Source: Caenorhabditis remanei
Taxonomy: Eukaryota; Nematoda; Chromadorea; Rhabditida; Rhabditidae
Direction of reading: 5' to 3'
Assembly: GCF_010183535.1 (NCBI RefSeq)
Contig: NC_071330.1
Location: 17,651,717-17,715,716, forward strand
Length of the DNA: 64,000 nt
Part shown: positions 23,001-35,784 of the stretch, one piece after another
Layout: each line of letters begins with the position of its first letter
Numbering within the stretch: the stretch's first letter is position 1
Translations under genes and position numbers: made by a program
The notes under the pieces: generated by a model
Databases searched by the model: none
Told to the model about the DNA's origin: nothing
What the model saw: only the letters and a program-made list of their open reading frames with translations

Positions 23001-25819
23001 ATTTTTCCATGTTCTATGTTTCGCCTCATTCTTAGATACCAAAGACACCAACTGTACTATTTGCCGAAATGAGTTCATCTATAATGTCTCCATTAGTAAA
23101 GAAACAAAACACGTAAATCTCCCCATCCTTCCCTCTTCCCCAAAAGAAACCACCAAAAGAAGAAGTATTCAATTTCACATCGTGTGGATGTATCTGTCTG
23201 TTTGTACATTATTCACTATTTCTTCTCTCATCTATTCTACACGTGGTATATATATACCAAGAAGAAAAACAAAGTTCCCCCTTTCTCACATACCGCCACT
23301 CATTATTTTCGGCTTGGCGGTTTTCTGTGTATGGGTGTGAATTGTAAAATCCAAGGACACATTTATGGCACATTTACCATTGATCCCCCTTCCTCCTTCT
23401 ACATGACTAAACACCTCTTCATACAATTTTGTCACTTTGTTCAGTGGACTTGCTATATTGACATTACATGTTTTGATCGTGGCTTCTTTTCTTTTCATTT
23501 TTTGTTTCATTGCTTATTCTTGCTTTTAAATCCATTAAAATCGTAAAAATATCTGATTTCTGTTCAGAGAGAGAAGTCTTTGAATAACCAGGACGAGGAG
23601 TGCCAACCGGAGCCTGAGATAGAGCCAGAAGTTCCGGAAACACCTGAACCAGAACCAGAAATTAAGGAGCCGGAGCCGGAGCCAGAACCTGAGCCACAAA
23701 AAGAAGTTGTGGAGCAGAAGGAAGAATTGAAGCAAGAAACATTTGGTAAGGTTTTTATCAAACTAAATTCGAAAAATCTAGTTTAGAAAACATGATTCCA
23801 GAAAAAACCAATCAATTTTTCAGATCCACCACTTCAAGCAGAATCTGCATTAGTTGAGGAGCGCCAGCCAGAATCCCCTCATCCGAAAAACACCCCAATA
23901 ACCCCAGAAGAATCCCAAAGTCCTATTCCCGACCCTCCAACTATGGATGAAATCGCTTCTAGCGAGCTGGAATCTCTCAAATTTTCTGAAGCCGATGCCT
24001 CACCACTGGAGCATCACAACCACCGAGTCATGCAAAATAATGAGAATGAAACGGTGGAAGTGAAGAAACAAATCAGCCCGACTCCAATGAATAGAGCACC
24101 TGCTAGATCAGGCATCCGACCGCCAAGTGCAATACTACGCACGCCGAAAATTCCAGTGCCGGCGGCTAGTATTCCAAGGTAGGATATTTTTAATTCAAAC
24201 TCTAAACACATCTCCTAGTGACCACTCATTTGAAATTCAGCATGTTATTTTTCTTAGACCCTCTAATACTGCTACACCATCGGCGCCACGTACTATTAGT
24301 ACACCACGACAATCTGCGTCAACTGCTCCGTCACCTAGACCCATTTCGTGAGTTTTTCCGGGTTTTTTAACAGATTAACTTCAAGAAGTTTATAAAAATA
24401 TGAAAGAGTATCCCATAACATTCCAAACTCCTCTTTCATAACAATCCCCATATAAAATAGGTGCAATTGTATCAGAAGGTGTGGCTAGTCCTCTTCTCTA
24501 TAATTGCTTCCTCTATTGTCCAACCAAACCTTTTATTCATTTTCCTTCTTCCTTCTACCTCTCAAAACTCTCACATTCCTACCCAAACAAAAATATTTCA
24601 AATTATCTTTCCTATTGTCCTTTTTTTCAGAAAAATGTCGCGAGAACGTTCGGATGTTCAAAAGTCGACATCAACTCGAAGTATTGATAATGTTGGGAAA
24701 TTCACTCCAAAAGTGAATGCTAAATTTGTGAATGTAAAGAGTAAAGTGGGAAGTGTTACGAATCATCGACCAGGTGGCGGAAATGTCGAGATTTTTTCGG
24801 AGAAAAAGGTAAGATTGCTATTTTATATCGGTTCCAGTGTTTGCAATTGTTTGCCATTTATAAAAACTTTTTTTTCAAAACTAAAGCCCCACAGTGCAAG
24901 GCGTAAGGTCCACAACGAACATATTTAAATTTAGTCGCGTTGCGTCGCGGTATATATTGAAAGATACTGCAAATAAACGTAAAAAATCCTTACTAATTCT
25001 TCTTTTGGCAGCATTGCACGACGGAGACCATTTCCGTGACCTTATCCTAGATTGCTGTGCTATTGACTGGGAGCGCTTCTTGAAAAAAGTGATAACGATC
25101 AGGTTACAAAGTTCAATATGAGAATTTTATGATCACCATCCCTCAGAAATTCAAATGTTCAGAAAAAAAGAAGATATTTTCAGCAATACCAAGCTCAATC
25201 GAAAGTTGGCTCCCTCAAAAACGCGACGCACGTACCAGGAGGTGGCAATGTTCAAATCGAGTCGAGAAAACTTGATTTCTCGTACGCCTCACCGAAAGTC
25301 GGCTCAAAAACTGACTATCAACCAGCCCGATCTGATGTCAAAATTGTGTCGGAGAAGCTGACATGGCAAGCAAAATCGAAAGTCGGGTCGATGGATAACG
25401 CTGCTCACAAGCCTACTGGGGGAAATGTTCAGGTAAATTTCACTTTTTTCAAATAAAAAAGCACACTTTTTCCACGTGTTGAAGTGTGTGGCACTTGGCT
25501 TTTTCTTTGTGAGTCATTCTGAGCTTTTCTCATTTTCAGATATTGAGTCAGAAACTGAATTGGAAGGCGGAAAGTAAAGTCGGATCGAAGGATAATATGA
25601 ATCATCGACCAGGAGGTGGAAATGTTAAAGTTTGTTTTTTTTTTTGCGAAATTGCACACGACCTACTGAGTTTAAAAAAATCTCGGTAGAGCGCGTTTAA
25701 GTCTACAATTCAAAAGTTTCCTCACGCTTCTTCATTTCCAGATATTTGACGAGAAAATCCGCTACGTGTCATCCGATTCCAGCAGAAACCACTCAGCCCT
25801 GGACATCAGTTCTTTATGA
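20041..25819 (+). CDS. ptl-1: PTL-1, tau/MAP2/MAP4-family microtubule-associated protein
   Basis: Exons are 20041-20133, 23568-23745, 23824-24178, 24258-24347, 24631-24808, 25184-25432, 25540-25629 and 25742-25819, giving 436 aa; every phase matches. The start MSTPQSESS lies 12 bp after TTTTCCAG, a likely trans-splice acceptor. The N-terminal projection region is acidic with Pro-Glu repeats (EPEPEPEPEPQ) and is followed by a Pro/Ser/Thr/Arg-rich basic region. From about residue 275 come tau-type microtubule-binding repeats, each with SKVGS then PGGGNV: HRPGGGNVE, HVPGGGNVQ, YQPARSDVK, HKPTGGNVQ and HRPGGGNVK. The third has lost the PGGG turn. The family binds and stabilises axonal microtubules; in C. 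elegans ptl-1 is the sole tau homologue, notable in touch neurons. The first intron is 3.4 kb. A possible 21-nt exon and an alternative 3' exon are listed separately. Confidence 0.93.
20134..23567 (+). other. Large first intron of ptl-1
   Basis: 3.4 kb, mostly T-rich on the plus strand, with CT-rich tracts near 21120-21480. It may hold an internal promoter or alternative first exon; CT tracts just before a possible start are suggestive only. The ORFs at 20588-20953, 22153-22577 and 23184-23546 have no recognisable content. Confidence 0.45.
20804..20824 (+). other. Possible 21-nt in-frame microexon of ptl-1
   Basis: GCTTGGAACGGGCCGGAAGA plus a final A is preceded by CTGTATTTTGCAG and followed by GTAAAA. 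It is phase 0 at both ends and would insert AWNGPEE between exon 1 and the exon at 23568 without a frame change. The local acceptor is strong and the donor moderate. No expression evidence is available here. Confidence 0.35.
24893..25090 (-). repeat. Repeat family D (SINE-like), copy in a ptl-1 intron
   Basis: Read on the plus strand it carries AAGGCGTAAGGTCCACAACG, GTCGCGTTGCGTCGCGGT, ATATTGAAAGATACTGCAAA, TAAACGTAAAAAATCCTTA and GCATTGCACGACGG. The same block order occurs at 44270, 50168 and (opposite orientation) 56938. The tRNA-like head would be at the 25090 end, on the minus strand. Confidence 0.7.
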
Positions 25820-26107
25820 TCCACATATTTATATTTTTTACTCACTTATTCCGCGCCGCCCCACCAACATCCACTGATCTATTGAGGTCTTTTTAATATA
25901 TTCTCACCCACAAACACACCGCTGATGATGACCTCTTTTCTTTTTTGTAATACTTGTGAATATTTGGTTTTTTTTTGAAAATTGGAAAGAAACATTACAA
26001 TAAGAGTAATTTTGTAATTAATATATTATTATAAACTTTTTTAAACTTTTAATAATAATCATTTGGTTTGAAGCAAAAAGTTCATATTTCTTGTTCTAAC
26101 ATAGCTT

Positions 26108-26230
26108 GGAGTCAGGTTGGAGATTTGGGACGAGACCAATACTATTGGAAAGTCGAGAATATGCTGATTCCAAGTATATTCAGTTTTTGCCATCGAGACC
26201 TGGCATCTCGTAAATTCAAACCTTCCCTAG
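26108..26230. repeat. Repeat family A, short deletion derivative
   Basis: It has GGAGTCAGGTTGGAGATTTG, GGGACGAGACCAATACTATT, GAATATGCTGATTCCAAGTA and TTCAGTTTTTGCCATCGAG. It ends ACCTTCCCTAG. Only the left arm plus the right terminus remain. It lies between ptl-1 and tpst-2. Confidence 0.6.
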
Positions 26231-26445
26231 TATGCTATAAGATTTTCTGAGCGTTCATAACTTGATGACATTAAAAAAAAATTATTAAAGCAGTTACAAG
26301 TGATAGTTAGTCAAAATTCAGGCAGAATAGGTCTTACTAAAATGGTATTGAGTGTCCCAGACTCATCTTCACATCTCATAGAATGGGTTTTCCTACTTCC
26401 CTTTTTGTTTCCTTTCTTTGTTCTCACATGATTTTCAGGTAATTT

Positions 26446-26645
26446 CCAGCGAGGTGGCAATAAGTCGTCCGACAGTCATCCAAGTGGCAGTTCGACCCAA
26501 AATGGCGGCAACAATAATTGACAAAAAGACACTGACGAAACGACAAAGTATCTCTCAACGATCTTCTAGCAGTTCTCTTCTACAGTCCCGACAATACCCA
26601 GGAGCTATTTATCCCCTTTCCCCTGATTTTATATTTAACCGTTGA
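26446..26645 (+). other. Possible alternative last exon of ptl-1
   Basis: Two acceptors, GATTTTCAG (exon start 26446) and TAATTTCCAG (exon start about 26457), both join in frame (phase 0) to the ptl-1 exon ending at 25629. The first reads VISSEVAISRPTVIQVAVRP and on to a stop at 26643-26645. The second reads RGGNKSSDSHPSGSSTQNGG and stops at about 26519. Either would replace the IFDEKIRYVSS tail. The tail of tau-family proteins is variable, so this cannot be judged from sequence alone. It could equally be chance open frame. Confidence 0.3.
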
Positions 26646-26761
26646 TGCTTTTCTGGCTTTTTCGGCGGCAGTGTAAAACAAACATTTATTTTTGTGTTGG
26701 AAACTGAATATTTTTGAATTTATAATTTACTTTCGTTCGCATACGTTCTGTATACTGTTCA

Positions 26762-28412
<1,651 letters not shown>

Positions 28413-28432
28413 ATTCAGAAAATGTCCGAATA

Positions 28433-28863
28433 GTGCCGCCCAAAACTTTTGTTGTTTTCAGTGGAAAATGACCAACTTTGAGAGGATATCTCGGTATTCC
28501 TGATTGATCCGCAAAGATAACTTTGTATGGACGGTACAGATTAAAAGTAGATCTTTATTTTTGTAATTGGTCATTTTTTTGTTCGTGCACGCCCTAGCAA
28601 GTTACAGTGACTTAAAGCAAACCGGTCAAAAATCGCACACAAAATATGTTAATTTCAGAAAGAAATATTTTCGCCGGCCTGTAACTTGCTAGAGAGTGCC
28701 CGTACAGAAAAATGGCCAATTACAATAATAATGATCTACTTTTAATCTGTATGGTCCATACAAAGTTATCTTTGTGGATCAATCAGGAATACCGAGATAT
28801 CCTCTTAAAGTTGGTCATTTTCCACTAAAAAGAGCTAAATTATATAATTTTTGGCCGGCACTG
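28433..28863. mobile_element. Tc1/mariner-like MITE forming a long hairpin
   Basis: A near-complete palindrome of about 431 bp. The left end is GTGCCGCCCAAAA and the right end TTTTTGGCCGGCACTG; these resemble Tc1-type termini (CAGTGC...GGCCAAAA). TA flanks both sides (28431-28432 and 28864-28865), the Tc1/mariner target. Long matching arms include GAGGATATCTCGGTATTCCT and AGGAATACCGAGATATCCTC, and AAGTAGATC with GATCTACTT. No transposase. It starts 20 bp after the tpst-2 stop, so it probably lies in or near the 3' UTR. Confidence 0.85.
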
Positions 28864-29308
28864 TAGATACCATTGATTCGCATTTACTTTCAATTGAAAA
28901 TATAAAAATATGATATCATATTGGTATCCGGTTATATAAAGTCCACCAAAACTAATATGTTCCAATGTTACAACACCTATTCTCAAAATAAATCCAATCG
29001 TTGACTGTTTTACTTTTATCATTAACCTACATCATCATTTCTTATCACATCCTTTTATTTTCTTTCACTGTTTTTAATATACAGGTCAAGGTCGTTATCG
29101 ACACGGCCCCCTCCCCTCCCCCTGCACACACAAATGAAAGACAAGTATAAAAAAGAATGTGTGCGGCCAACGTATGTCGTGTGTCTCCTCCGGAGAAGGC
29201 TTCTATTGATTTTTCTTCGCAGCAACATTTATGTTTACTTTTTGACCCGTTTAAACTTTTGACCAATCACTTTTTGAATTTATTTTGAATTTAATTTCAA
29301 TTCTTTAG

Positions 29309-30193
29309 ATGACAAACTATCTCCTCCTGGCAGCAGCATTAGCTGTAATTGTCCTTTCCACAGAGGCACGTGGACCACGTGTCACTGACAAAGTTTTCTT
29401 CGATATGGAAGTTGGAGGAAGGCCAGTTGGAAAGATTGTTATTGGACTATTTGGAGAAGTCGTGCCGAAAACTGTGAAGAACTTTGTCGAGTTGGCACAG
29501 AGACCCGAGGTGAGCAGTTATCATGAAATCTGGGAACGTTTGTATATTTGAGATCAGAATAACACGATTTTCCGTTTCCTTCTAAGGAGATCTAAGAACC
29601 CCAAAGTTATTATCTATGACGATCTTGAACGGGAATTTCTATAACAAGTGAAATCTCCAAAGCGGACACTTAGTTTGCTGGAAATGTCAAATCCGGGTTT
29701 TTCGAATTCTTAGCAAGTGAAAAAACTAGATACTTGGTATTGAAGAAAAAATATATAAATAGAAACTCAATTCAAAATTTTTCAGGGCGAAGGCTATGTT
29801 GGAAGCAAATTCCATCGCGTCATCGAGAACTTTATGATCCAAGGAGGAGATTTCACTCGCGGCGATGGAACCGGCGGTCGTTCAATCTACGGAGAGAAAT
29901 TCGAAGACGAAAACTTCAAGCTTCAACACTACGGCGCCGGATGGTTATCGATGGCTAACGCCGGAGAAGACACCAATGGATCTCAATTCTTCATCACCAC
30001 TGCCAAGACGTCGTGGCTCGATGGAAAGCACGTTGTGTTTGGAAAGATTTTGGAGGGAATGGATGTGGTTAGAGAGATCGAGGCTACACCAAAAGGAGCC
30101 GGTGACCGACCAATCGAAGATGTGGTCATTGCTAATGCAGGTCATATTCCAGTCGAGACACCATTCACTGTTGCTAGACAAGGAGTTAACTAA
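29309..30193 (+). CDS. cyn-6: Secreted/ER cyclophilin-type peptidyl-prolyl isomerase
   Basis: Two exons, 29309-29509 and 29786-30193, phase 0, 202 aa. The start is directly after TTCTTTAG, a trans-splice acceptor. Residues 1-20 ([20 protein letters not shown]) are a signal peptide; the rest is a full cyclophilin domain of the PPIB class. Active-site residues are present: Arg and Phe in FHRV and [17 protein letters not shown], then the [14 protein letters not shown] segment, and the cyclosporin-contact Trp in [13 protein letters not shown]. The end is VARQGVN with no KDEL, like vertebrate cyclophilin B, so it is either retained by partners or secreted. It catalyses proline isomerisation during folding of secretory proteins, collagen being a likely worm client. 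The choice between cyn-5 and cyn-6 rests on ptl-1/tpst-2 synteny recalled from C. elegans, not on alignment. Confidence 0.93.
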
Positions 30194-30285
30194 ACTGTTC
30201 GGGTTTTTAAAAAACTTTGTATATTATTTATAACTTAATAACAACAGTAATAATAAAAATGTAAGTAACTGTACTAATTTAAAGC

Positions 30286-31833
30286 TTAGGAGAAGAACTT
30301 GGCCAGACACTCTCTATCTACCGTATTGATAAAAAACATTCTATGTACACCTTTCTCAGTGTGCAGAGATTTCATGAAAATGTACTTTTGGTCTTCAAGG
30401 ACTTTGAAAATGAAATCGTGGAATACTTCTGCTCCATCTTGTGGTCGGAACTTCATGTGCATCTCAACGTTGAACTGACAGATAGTAACATCTTTGTGGA
30501 GCTGATCAAGGAATTCAAATTCTCCACCCTCAATATCGATCCAGGCAAAGTCGATTCTCTGAAAACGTGTGTTTGACAAGAGGCGCCTTATGAATTACTC
30601 ACCTTAAACTTCAGAATATCGTTGACAAAATACAAGAAAGGAATCGTTGTCACGTCTTGGAACACGTACGCTCTGGTCTTCTGATTTTGATTTGGCAAAA
30701 CTCTGAACTTTGTGAATCCTGGCTGTTTTCCTATGGCGAATGGGAAAAATTTTCCAAATGCAGAATACATTTGACGATTTGGCTCAATAATTGGGTCTGC
30801 TCCGTAGAACTTGGTGTTTGGAACCGTTCGATTGAACTTCTCCTCAGCGATTGTGTCATGGCCAATTCCAAGAGTGAGAAGAGTGTTCTCTTCTTTCTGA
30901 AAAAAGTTTCTGTTTAAATTTTCTGACCGACCAAACACCTGTGCCTTAAATCTAGATAAAAGTGAAAAGGATTCGGGACGGTGCGATAAGCAAACGGACA
31001 ATAGAAAGCGGATGGCTTACGGTGATCAGATTTGTTTATTTGGGTTTGTTGAAAATGACGATTGCAATGAATTTGGAAAATTTGAAACAAGTTTTAACTA
31101 GAACTGTCACAAAAATGTTCCTTAACTTACACATTTCGGAAGAACCGCCCATTTTGTCTCATGCAAATTCTCAAAAGGTACTACTCCAAGACTCTCGAAT
31201 GCTTTCAATTGATCACATTGCTCTGCTTTAGGAACCCAATCCAAGAACATCTGAATCAAATTAAATTTTATTACATTTTGATACCGTCAAAAGTGACTTA
31301 CCTCCTTTGGCTTCCCTTTATAGTTATTGACTATCGGGTTTATACAGTTCAAAAACTCCTTTTTAACATTCGCGATCATGTCGAAAACCTCTTGCTTAAT
31401 CTCCACTGTAGCTAAATTTTCACATGGAGCTAGATTGTTGAGCTGCTCGAATCTTGGGTCAAGGACTACTGGTGTCGTCTGTAATTTCAGAAATACAGAT
31501 TCACACCGTGGACTTAAAAAATTATCTTACCTCTTTTTCAAACTGATATCCTTCTCCATCCATAGTATCCCAAACTCTTGGTTTAGCTGTAGTGGTAGTA
31601 GGAGTAGTGGTGGCGGGTGTCGTCGCATTTTCAGAATTTCCAGTAGGACTCACTGTAGTGGGCATTTCTGCATATGCTGGGCACTGCATAACAACCTTAG
31701 TGCTCTCCAGATAATGATAAAATAATCCGAATAATATTAGCATCATAACAAAAGAGAATAAAAATCCTTTTCGAAACCGGTTTTCATTATGGCTACCGCT
31801 ACCACCTAACAGCTCATATCGGTGAGTACTCAT
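30286..31833 (-). CDS. FkbM-type (Methyltransf_21) domain, type II membrane protein
   Basis: Exons are 31833-31531, 31478-31302, 31250-31131, 30896-30603 and 30558-30286, giving 388 aa, all phase 0. The start MSTHRYELLGG was chosen because TTTCTCAG lies directly upstream; the frame stays open farther upstream without domain content. Residues about 24-41 are a signal anchor (FLFSFVMMLILFGLFYHYL). A Thr-rich stalk (TTPATTTPTTTTAKP) follows, so the domain is lumenal or extracellular. The C-terminal half shows TLLTLGIGHDTIAEEKF, then KFYGADPIIEPN and the hallmark FAWIDIEGGEFEFLDQL. This nematode-expanded family is related to SAM-dependent FkbM methyltransferases; substrates are unknown. The usual glycine-rich SAM loop is weak (LGIGHD), so catalysis is not assured. 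It is convergent with the cyclophilin gene, with only 92 bp between the stops. Confidence 0.85.
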
Positions 31834-33064
31834 GCTGAGAAATGAGAATCGAATGACTTCTTGTTTCCAATATTTATAGAGAAGAGTTTCGTTGCGATTC
31901 TGGATCTTATCTTCCGGAATCTCGATTCCCGATAAGATCAAGATCATGAAGACACGAAATTGCCTATTTTAGGGAACAATTGAGTTTTTTGTTTCTTCTG
32001 AGAAGACAGAATTTTCAAATCGACCAGACAATCGGGCTAGATGAGTATCACAGGTAGCATTTTGATGCATTGAATGAAAGGACAATAAGAAGTCGTGATG
32101 TACAGTAGAGGGATGGAGAGAGAAAAATTTTCCGGAATCGGAGACAAAATTTTCGGAGAGTTAGAATAGTTGGAACCAGGAGTCATTTTTAGACTCGGGC
32201 CAATCAGATCTGGCCGAGACTTTTTCAGGCCTATTTGCATGCTGGTCTACCTATTTACCTTTGCTTATGGACCTATGCGCGGGAGGCAAAAAAAAACTTC
32301 AAAAAACCTCTAAAAGTAAAATTAGTCACCGCGGAGAGACCAATGTCTCAAACAATTAAGTTTTTTGAATTGTGAGTCTAATCAGACTCCAATCTGATCG
32401 CTGGCTACAGTTAGGGGTTCATGAACCCGGATAGGCCTACATTTCAATGTCAGTTTGAAAATATATCTAAATTTTTTAGAAGATAATACCGTTACATGAA
32501 AAAATTCAACTTGCCAAGAAACATCGCATACGATCTAGATAAATGGGACTCTTATTATCTTCAAAATCGCGATGCGTTGAATTTAGAAACATAGAAAAAA
32601 GAGAATTCATTCTAGGAGAAGGATTTGTTCTGGGGATGAGATTGAACTTCTGTATATACTTCAGAGTTTTTGAAATTTAAATTAAAGTTCTTCCACAATT
32701 TCATCTAACTTTGCTTCTGTTTCACTCCAAGTTCCTTCTTCCGTCCAATTGACCACATAATTACCCCCCACATACTCGAAAGTTTACTTCCATCTCATAA
32801 AGTTCATTTCTTGAGTATTCCCCATTTTAAACGAACATCAACAAAACACATTGTTTAACACACACAAAACAGTTTTATTTGTCGGGTTGCCGCGCATCAT
32901 AGAGAGAGAGAATTTTCAGAATTTGTAGAAACGAAAAGAGAGAAGAAAAAAAGAAGATCGAAGTGTCAATTTGTCAACATTTGGAATTGGAGAAGAGAGA
33001 GAGCTTATAATAAATGAATCATCTATGGATGGTTTTGTGTGATTGGTGAGGAGACGGGGGGATT
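31834..33064. other. Intergenic region between methyltransferase-like gene and flp-24
   Basis: About 1.2 kb. The left part should be the promoter of the minus-strand methyltransferase-like gene, the right part the 3' UTR of flp-24. There are AG-rich tracts at 32895-33010. I see no ORF or repeat that I can support. Confidence 0.5.
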
Positions 33065-33827
33065 TCAAACGCTCCGTTTTCCGAATCGAACCATCATGTC
33101 GCCGGCGGATGGAACACGTTTATGTGGGATCTCTCCCCATTGGGCATAACGGAATGCGGCCTCTGGTGTGATCTCGTCAATGTCTGGAAAAGTAGTCTTG
33201 AGTAGGAGTCTTTAAATCCGGCTTTCACTAGAAACTGTCAAAGTTGTTCAAATCTTTATTGTACTTTAATAAAAATTGCTTCCATGAAAGAGTTTTGAAA
33301 AGTTTGACCTTACCTGGGAAGGCCGCCGAGAAACCGTGGATTTATGGGACGTGACCTTTACCATCGGAAAGCTGGGAAAATGCTAATTTCAAATATATAT
33401 TTAGTTTTTGCTTTCGAGGCCCTCGAGAAAAAGGTCACACCAACTTGTCAGTGGTTTGAACTTTGAGCTCAGTTTTCTCGAATACCAGGCATCAATAACA
33501 AAAACTGAAGATATATTTGAAATCAGCGTTTTCTCACTTTCCAAGCATATAGATAACGTCTCATAACTCCACGGTCAGTCGGCGGCCTTCCCTAGTTAGG
33601 TAGGAGGCAAAAATTGTTATCATGTGTCGCTTAAAACTCCTAAAACCTCCTAGTATTTCAGGAACAATCCCAGAACAAGCTATAATTCCGATTGAAGCCT
33701 TCCGATAAGGTTTCGATGAGCAAATTGTCTATCCCTTACCGTATTGGATGTTCCGGCATTGAGCGACGGCCATAATGGCAACGAGGATGGCGAAGATCAA
33801 GACGATGGATGCGCGCGACGACAACAT
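33065..33827 (-). CDS. flp-24: FLP-24 FMRFamide-like neuropeptide precursor
   Basis: Two exons, 33827-33740 and 33183-33065 (phase 1), 68 aa. The N-terminus MLSSRASIVLIFAILVAIMA plus VAQC is a signal peptide. A spacer with FRYAQWGEIPH ends in KR, followed by the single peptide VPSAGDMMVRFG-KR and the tail SV. The glycine before KR predicts VPSAGDMMVRF-NH2, which I recall as the C. elegans FLP-24 product. FLP-24 is released by the ALA neuron and promotes stress-induced sleep in C. elegans. The precursor encodes one copy only. The 556-bp intron contains a family A palindrome. Secretory processing requires a proprotein convertase, a carboxypeptidase and amidating enzymes. Confidence 0.96.
33311..33600. 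repeat. Repeat family A palindrome in the flp-24 intron
   Basis: Left arm: GGGAAGGCCGCCGAGAAACC, GGGACGTGACCTTTACCATC, TTCAAATATATATTTAGTTT. Right arm: ATATATTTGAAATCAGCG, CTCATAACTCCACGGTCAGT, GGCCTTCCCTAGTTAGG. About 290 bp, non-coding. Confidence 0.8.
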
Positions 33828-34450
33828 TTTCAAAAGATTGAAAATAAGGGGGACAAGTTTCTGAAACAACCTTTTTGTTTAACCAGTGAGAGCATCAATA
33901 AATGTGAGAAAATACGCGAGATGAGAAAGAAAGAAGAACGAAAATCCCCAATGAAGGAATGCTGAAGAGGCGTGGCTTAGATCTTGCCGTCTTCTCTCCT
34001 TTTTATACTAAAATTTTTGGAGCCGAGTGATGTGATCCATTGCACTAAAATAAATGAGAAACAGTGGAATTTATGTTAAATCTCCATCGCCCTTAACAAA
34101 ATTTGATTAATTTTTCATTTTTCAAAGTGCCCTCGAGAAAAGAGCACCCTTCGCTAAATTGAGTAAAAAATCGAAAATTTTGGTCTTTGATATTTTATTT
34201 TTATGTTTTTAGTAAGATTAACCTAGCACGAATGATTTGTGATCAATTTCACATTTTACTCAACAAATCTTCAAAGTGATTATTCCGCCCGTCCAAGAAT
34301 TTTAAATTTGAGATTTTAAATTTGACTGACACGCAAAGAGGAACTTTTTGAAAAAATACGTGACGATTCGGAAGCTATTTAGAGAACAGGTCTGGAGAAA
34401 TGAAATCATATTGAAACTAGAAGAAGATGTATCTGTAATTCGGATTTAAA

Positions 34451-34808
34451 CCTACTAGGGAAGGTTTTGGAGTCATTTGGAGTTATAGGACGTGACCTTT
34501 ACCATTGGAAAGCTGAGAAAACGCTGATTCCAAATATATATTTAGTGTTTGCCGTAGAGGCCTGGCATTCGAGAAAAAAGAGGGCAAAGTTCGGTAAAAT
34601 AGAAAATAAAAAATTTGTTTCACTTTTCAACTAAAAAAATTCAAAAAATGTTCGGAGTTTTTCAGAACTTTGACCTTGTTTATCTCGAGTACCAGGTCTC
34701 AATGGCAAAAACTGAATATATATTTGAAATCAGCGTTTTTGCAGGTTTCCAATGGTACATGTCACGCCTCATATCTCCAAACTGCCTCTATGATTTTACC
34801 TAGTTAAC
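34451..34808. repeat. Repeat family A palindrome
   Basis: It begins CCTACTAGGGAAGGTTTTGG and ends GATTTTACCTAGTTAACC. The arms carry GGACGTGACCTTTACCATTG and CAATGGTACATGTCACGCC. The centre has a unique insert with AAAATTCAAAAAATGTTCGG. The longest copy of the family in the window. Confidence 0.8.
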
Positions 34809-35473
34809 CCATAAAACCAAAAAAGTTGTTGCTCCTAGAAAAAAGAAGCGTCCATGAAATTACCCTTTTTTCCGGAGACTGCTTTTATTGGTGTTACAAG
34901 CGGAACTTTGAAAAAAAACGGAAATTAAAATTGAAACTATGTATCTGCCTTGTCTAGAGGCGTGTCATACCGCCTACCTTTTCAACATGACGTGGGAAAA
35001 TGATGATATGACACGTGTTGAAATGAAGAAGGTAAATATGAAGATGTGGGAACTTCGGAATCTGGACTTTTTGGACTCTATACTTGGACCAAGCTACAGT
35101 ACCCAGAAAGCGAATCCCTTTTAACTTCCTAACCAAGCAGGAAGACGTTTACATCTAAATCGCTCCTCTTTTTTCACAAATTCCTTAAGCTCAATGAGCA
35201 CACCCCGGGGAGTCCTTTCAACGCCGCGGCGCAAATCATTTTTTGGGTGGTTTAAAGTGTCTCTCTTCCTCTTTTTGAAACAAATGATGTGAAGAGCAAT
35301 TAAATGTTTTTGTGTTGAGCCCTCAAAGTACGCATTTTGTGCTTTAGTAGAGAATAGGGAGAATTCTTTGTTCCATCTGATAACAGGAAGGGGGAAGGGA
35401 TTTTTTGCAGTTAATAGCAAAAAACGAAAAGAAGGAAGCGAGATGAGTTTTAGATTTGAGATAAATTTAAAAT

Positions 35474-35784
35474 TCTAGTTTATTAGAAAGCTGAAATCAC
35501 GTTGATTTCAAATATATATTCAGTTGTTGCCCTCGAGGCCTCGTATTCGAAAAAAAACACATTTCAAAGTTTGGACCATTAACACCGTCTCACTATCACG
35601 TGTCCGTTATTTCCAAGTGTCGGTAAGGTAGAGTGTTGTCCAAATGTAAGCTCGTTTTTTCTTGAATACTAGACCTCGACGACAAAAACTGAATATATAT
35701 TAGAAATCAGCGTAATTTCCGCTTTCTAATGATATAGGTCCCGCCTAATAACTCTAAGATCACTCGGCGACCTTCCCTAGTAAG
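35474..35784. repeat. Repeat family A palindrome, truncated left end
   Basis: It has TTTCAAATATATATTCAGTT, CCCTCGAGGCCTCGTATTCG, GAATACTAGACCTCGACGAC and the end GGCGACCTTCCCTAGTAAG. The outermost left arm (GGGACGTGACC) is missing. Confidence 0.7.

Noticed and set aside
31834..31947. Upstream start of the methyltransferase-like gene at 31947
   Set aside because: A TTTCTCAG acceptor sits just before the ATG at 31833, and the extra 38 residues have no conserved features.
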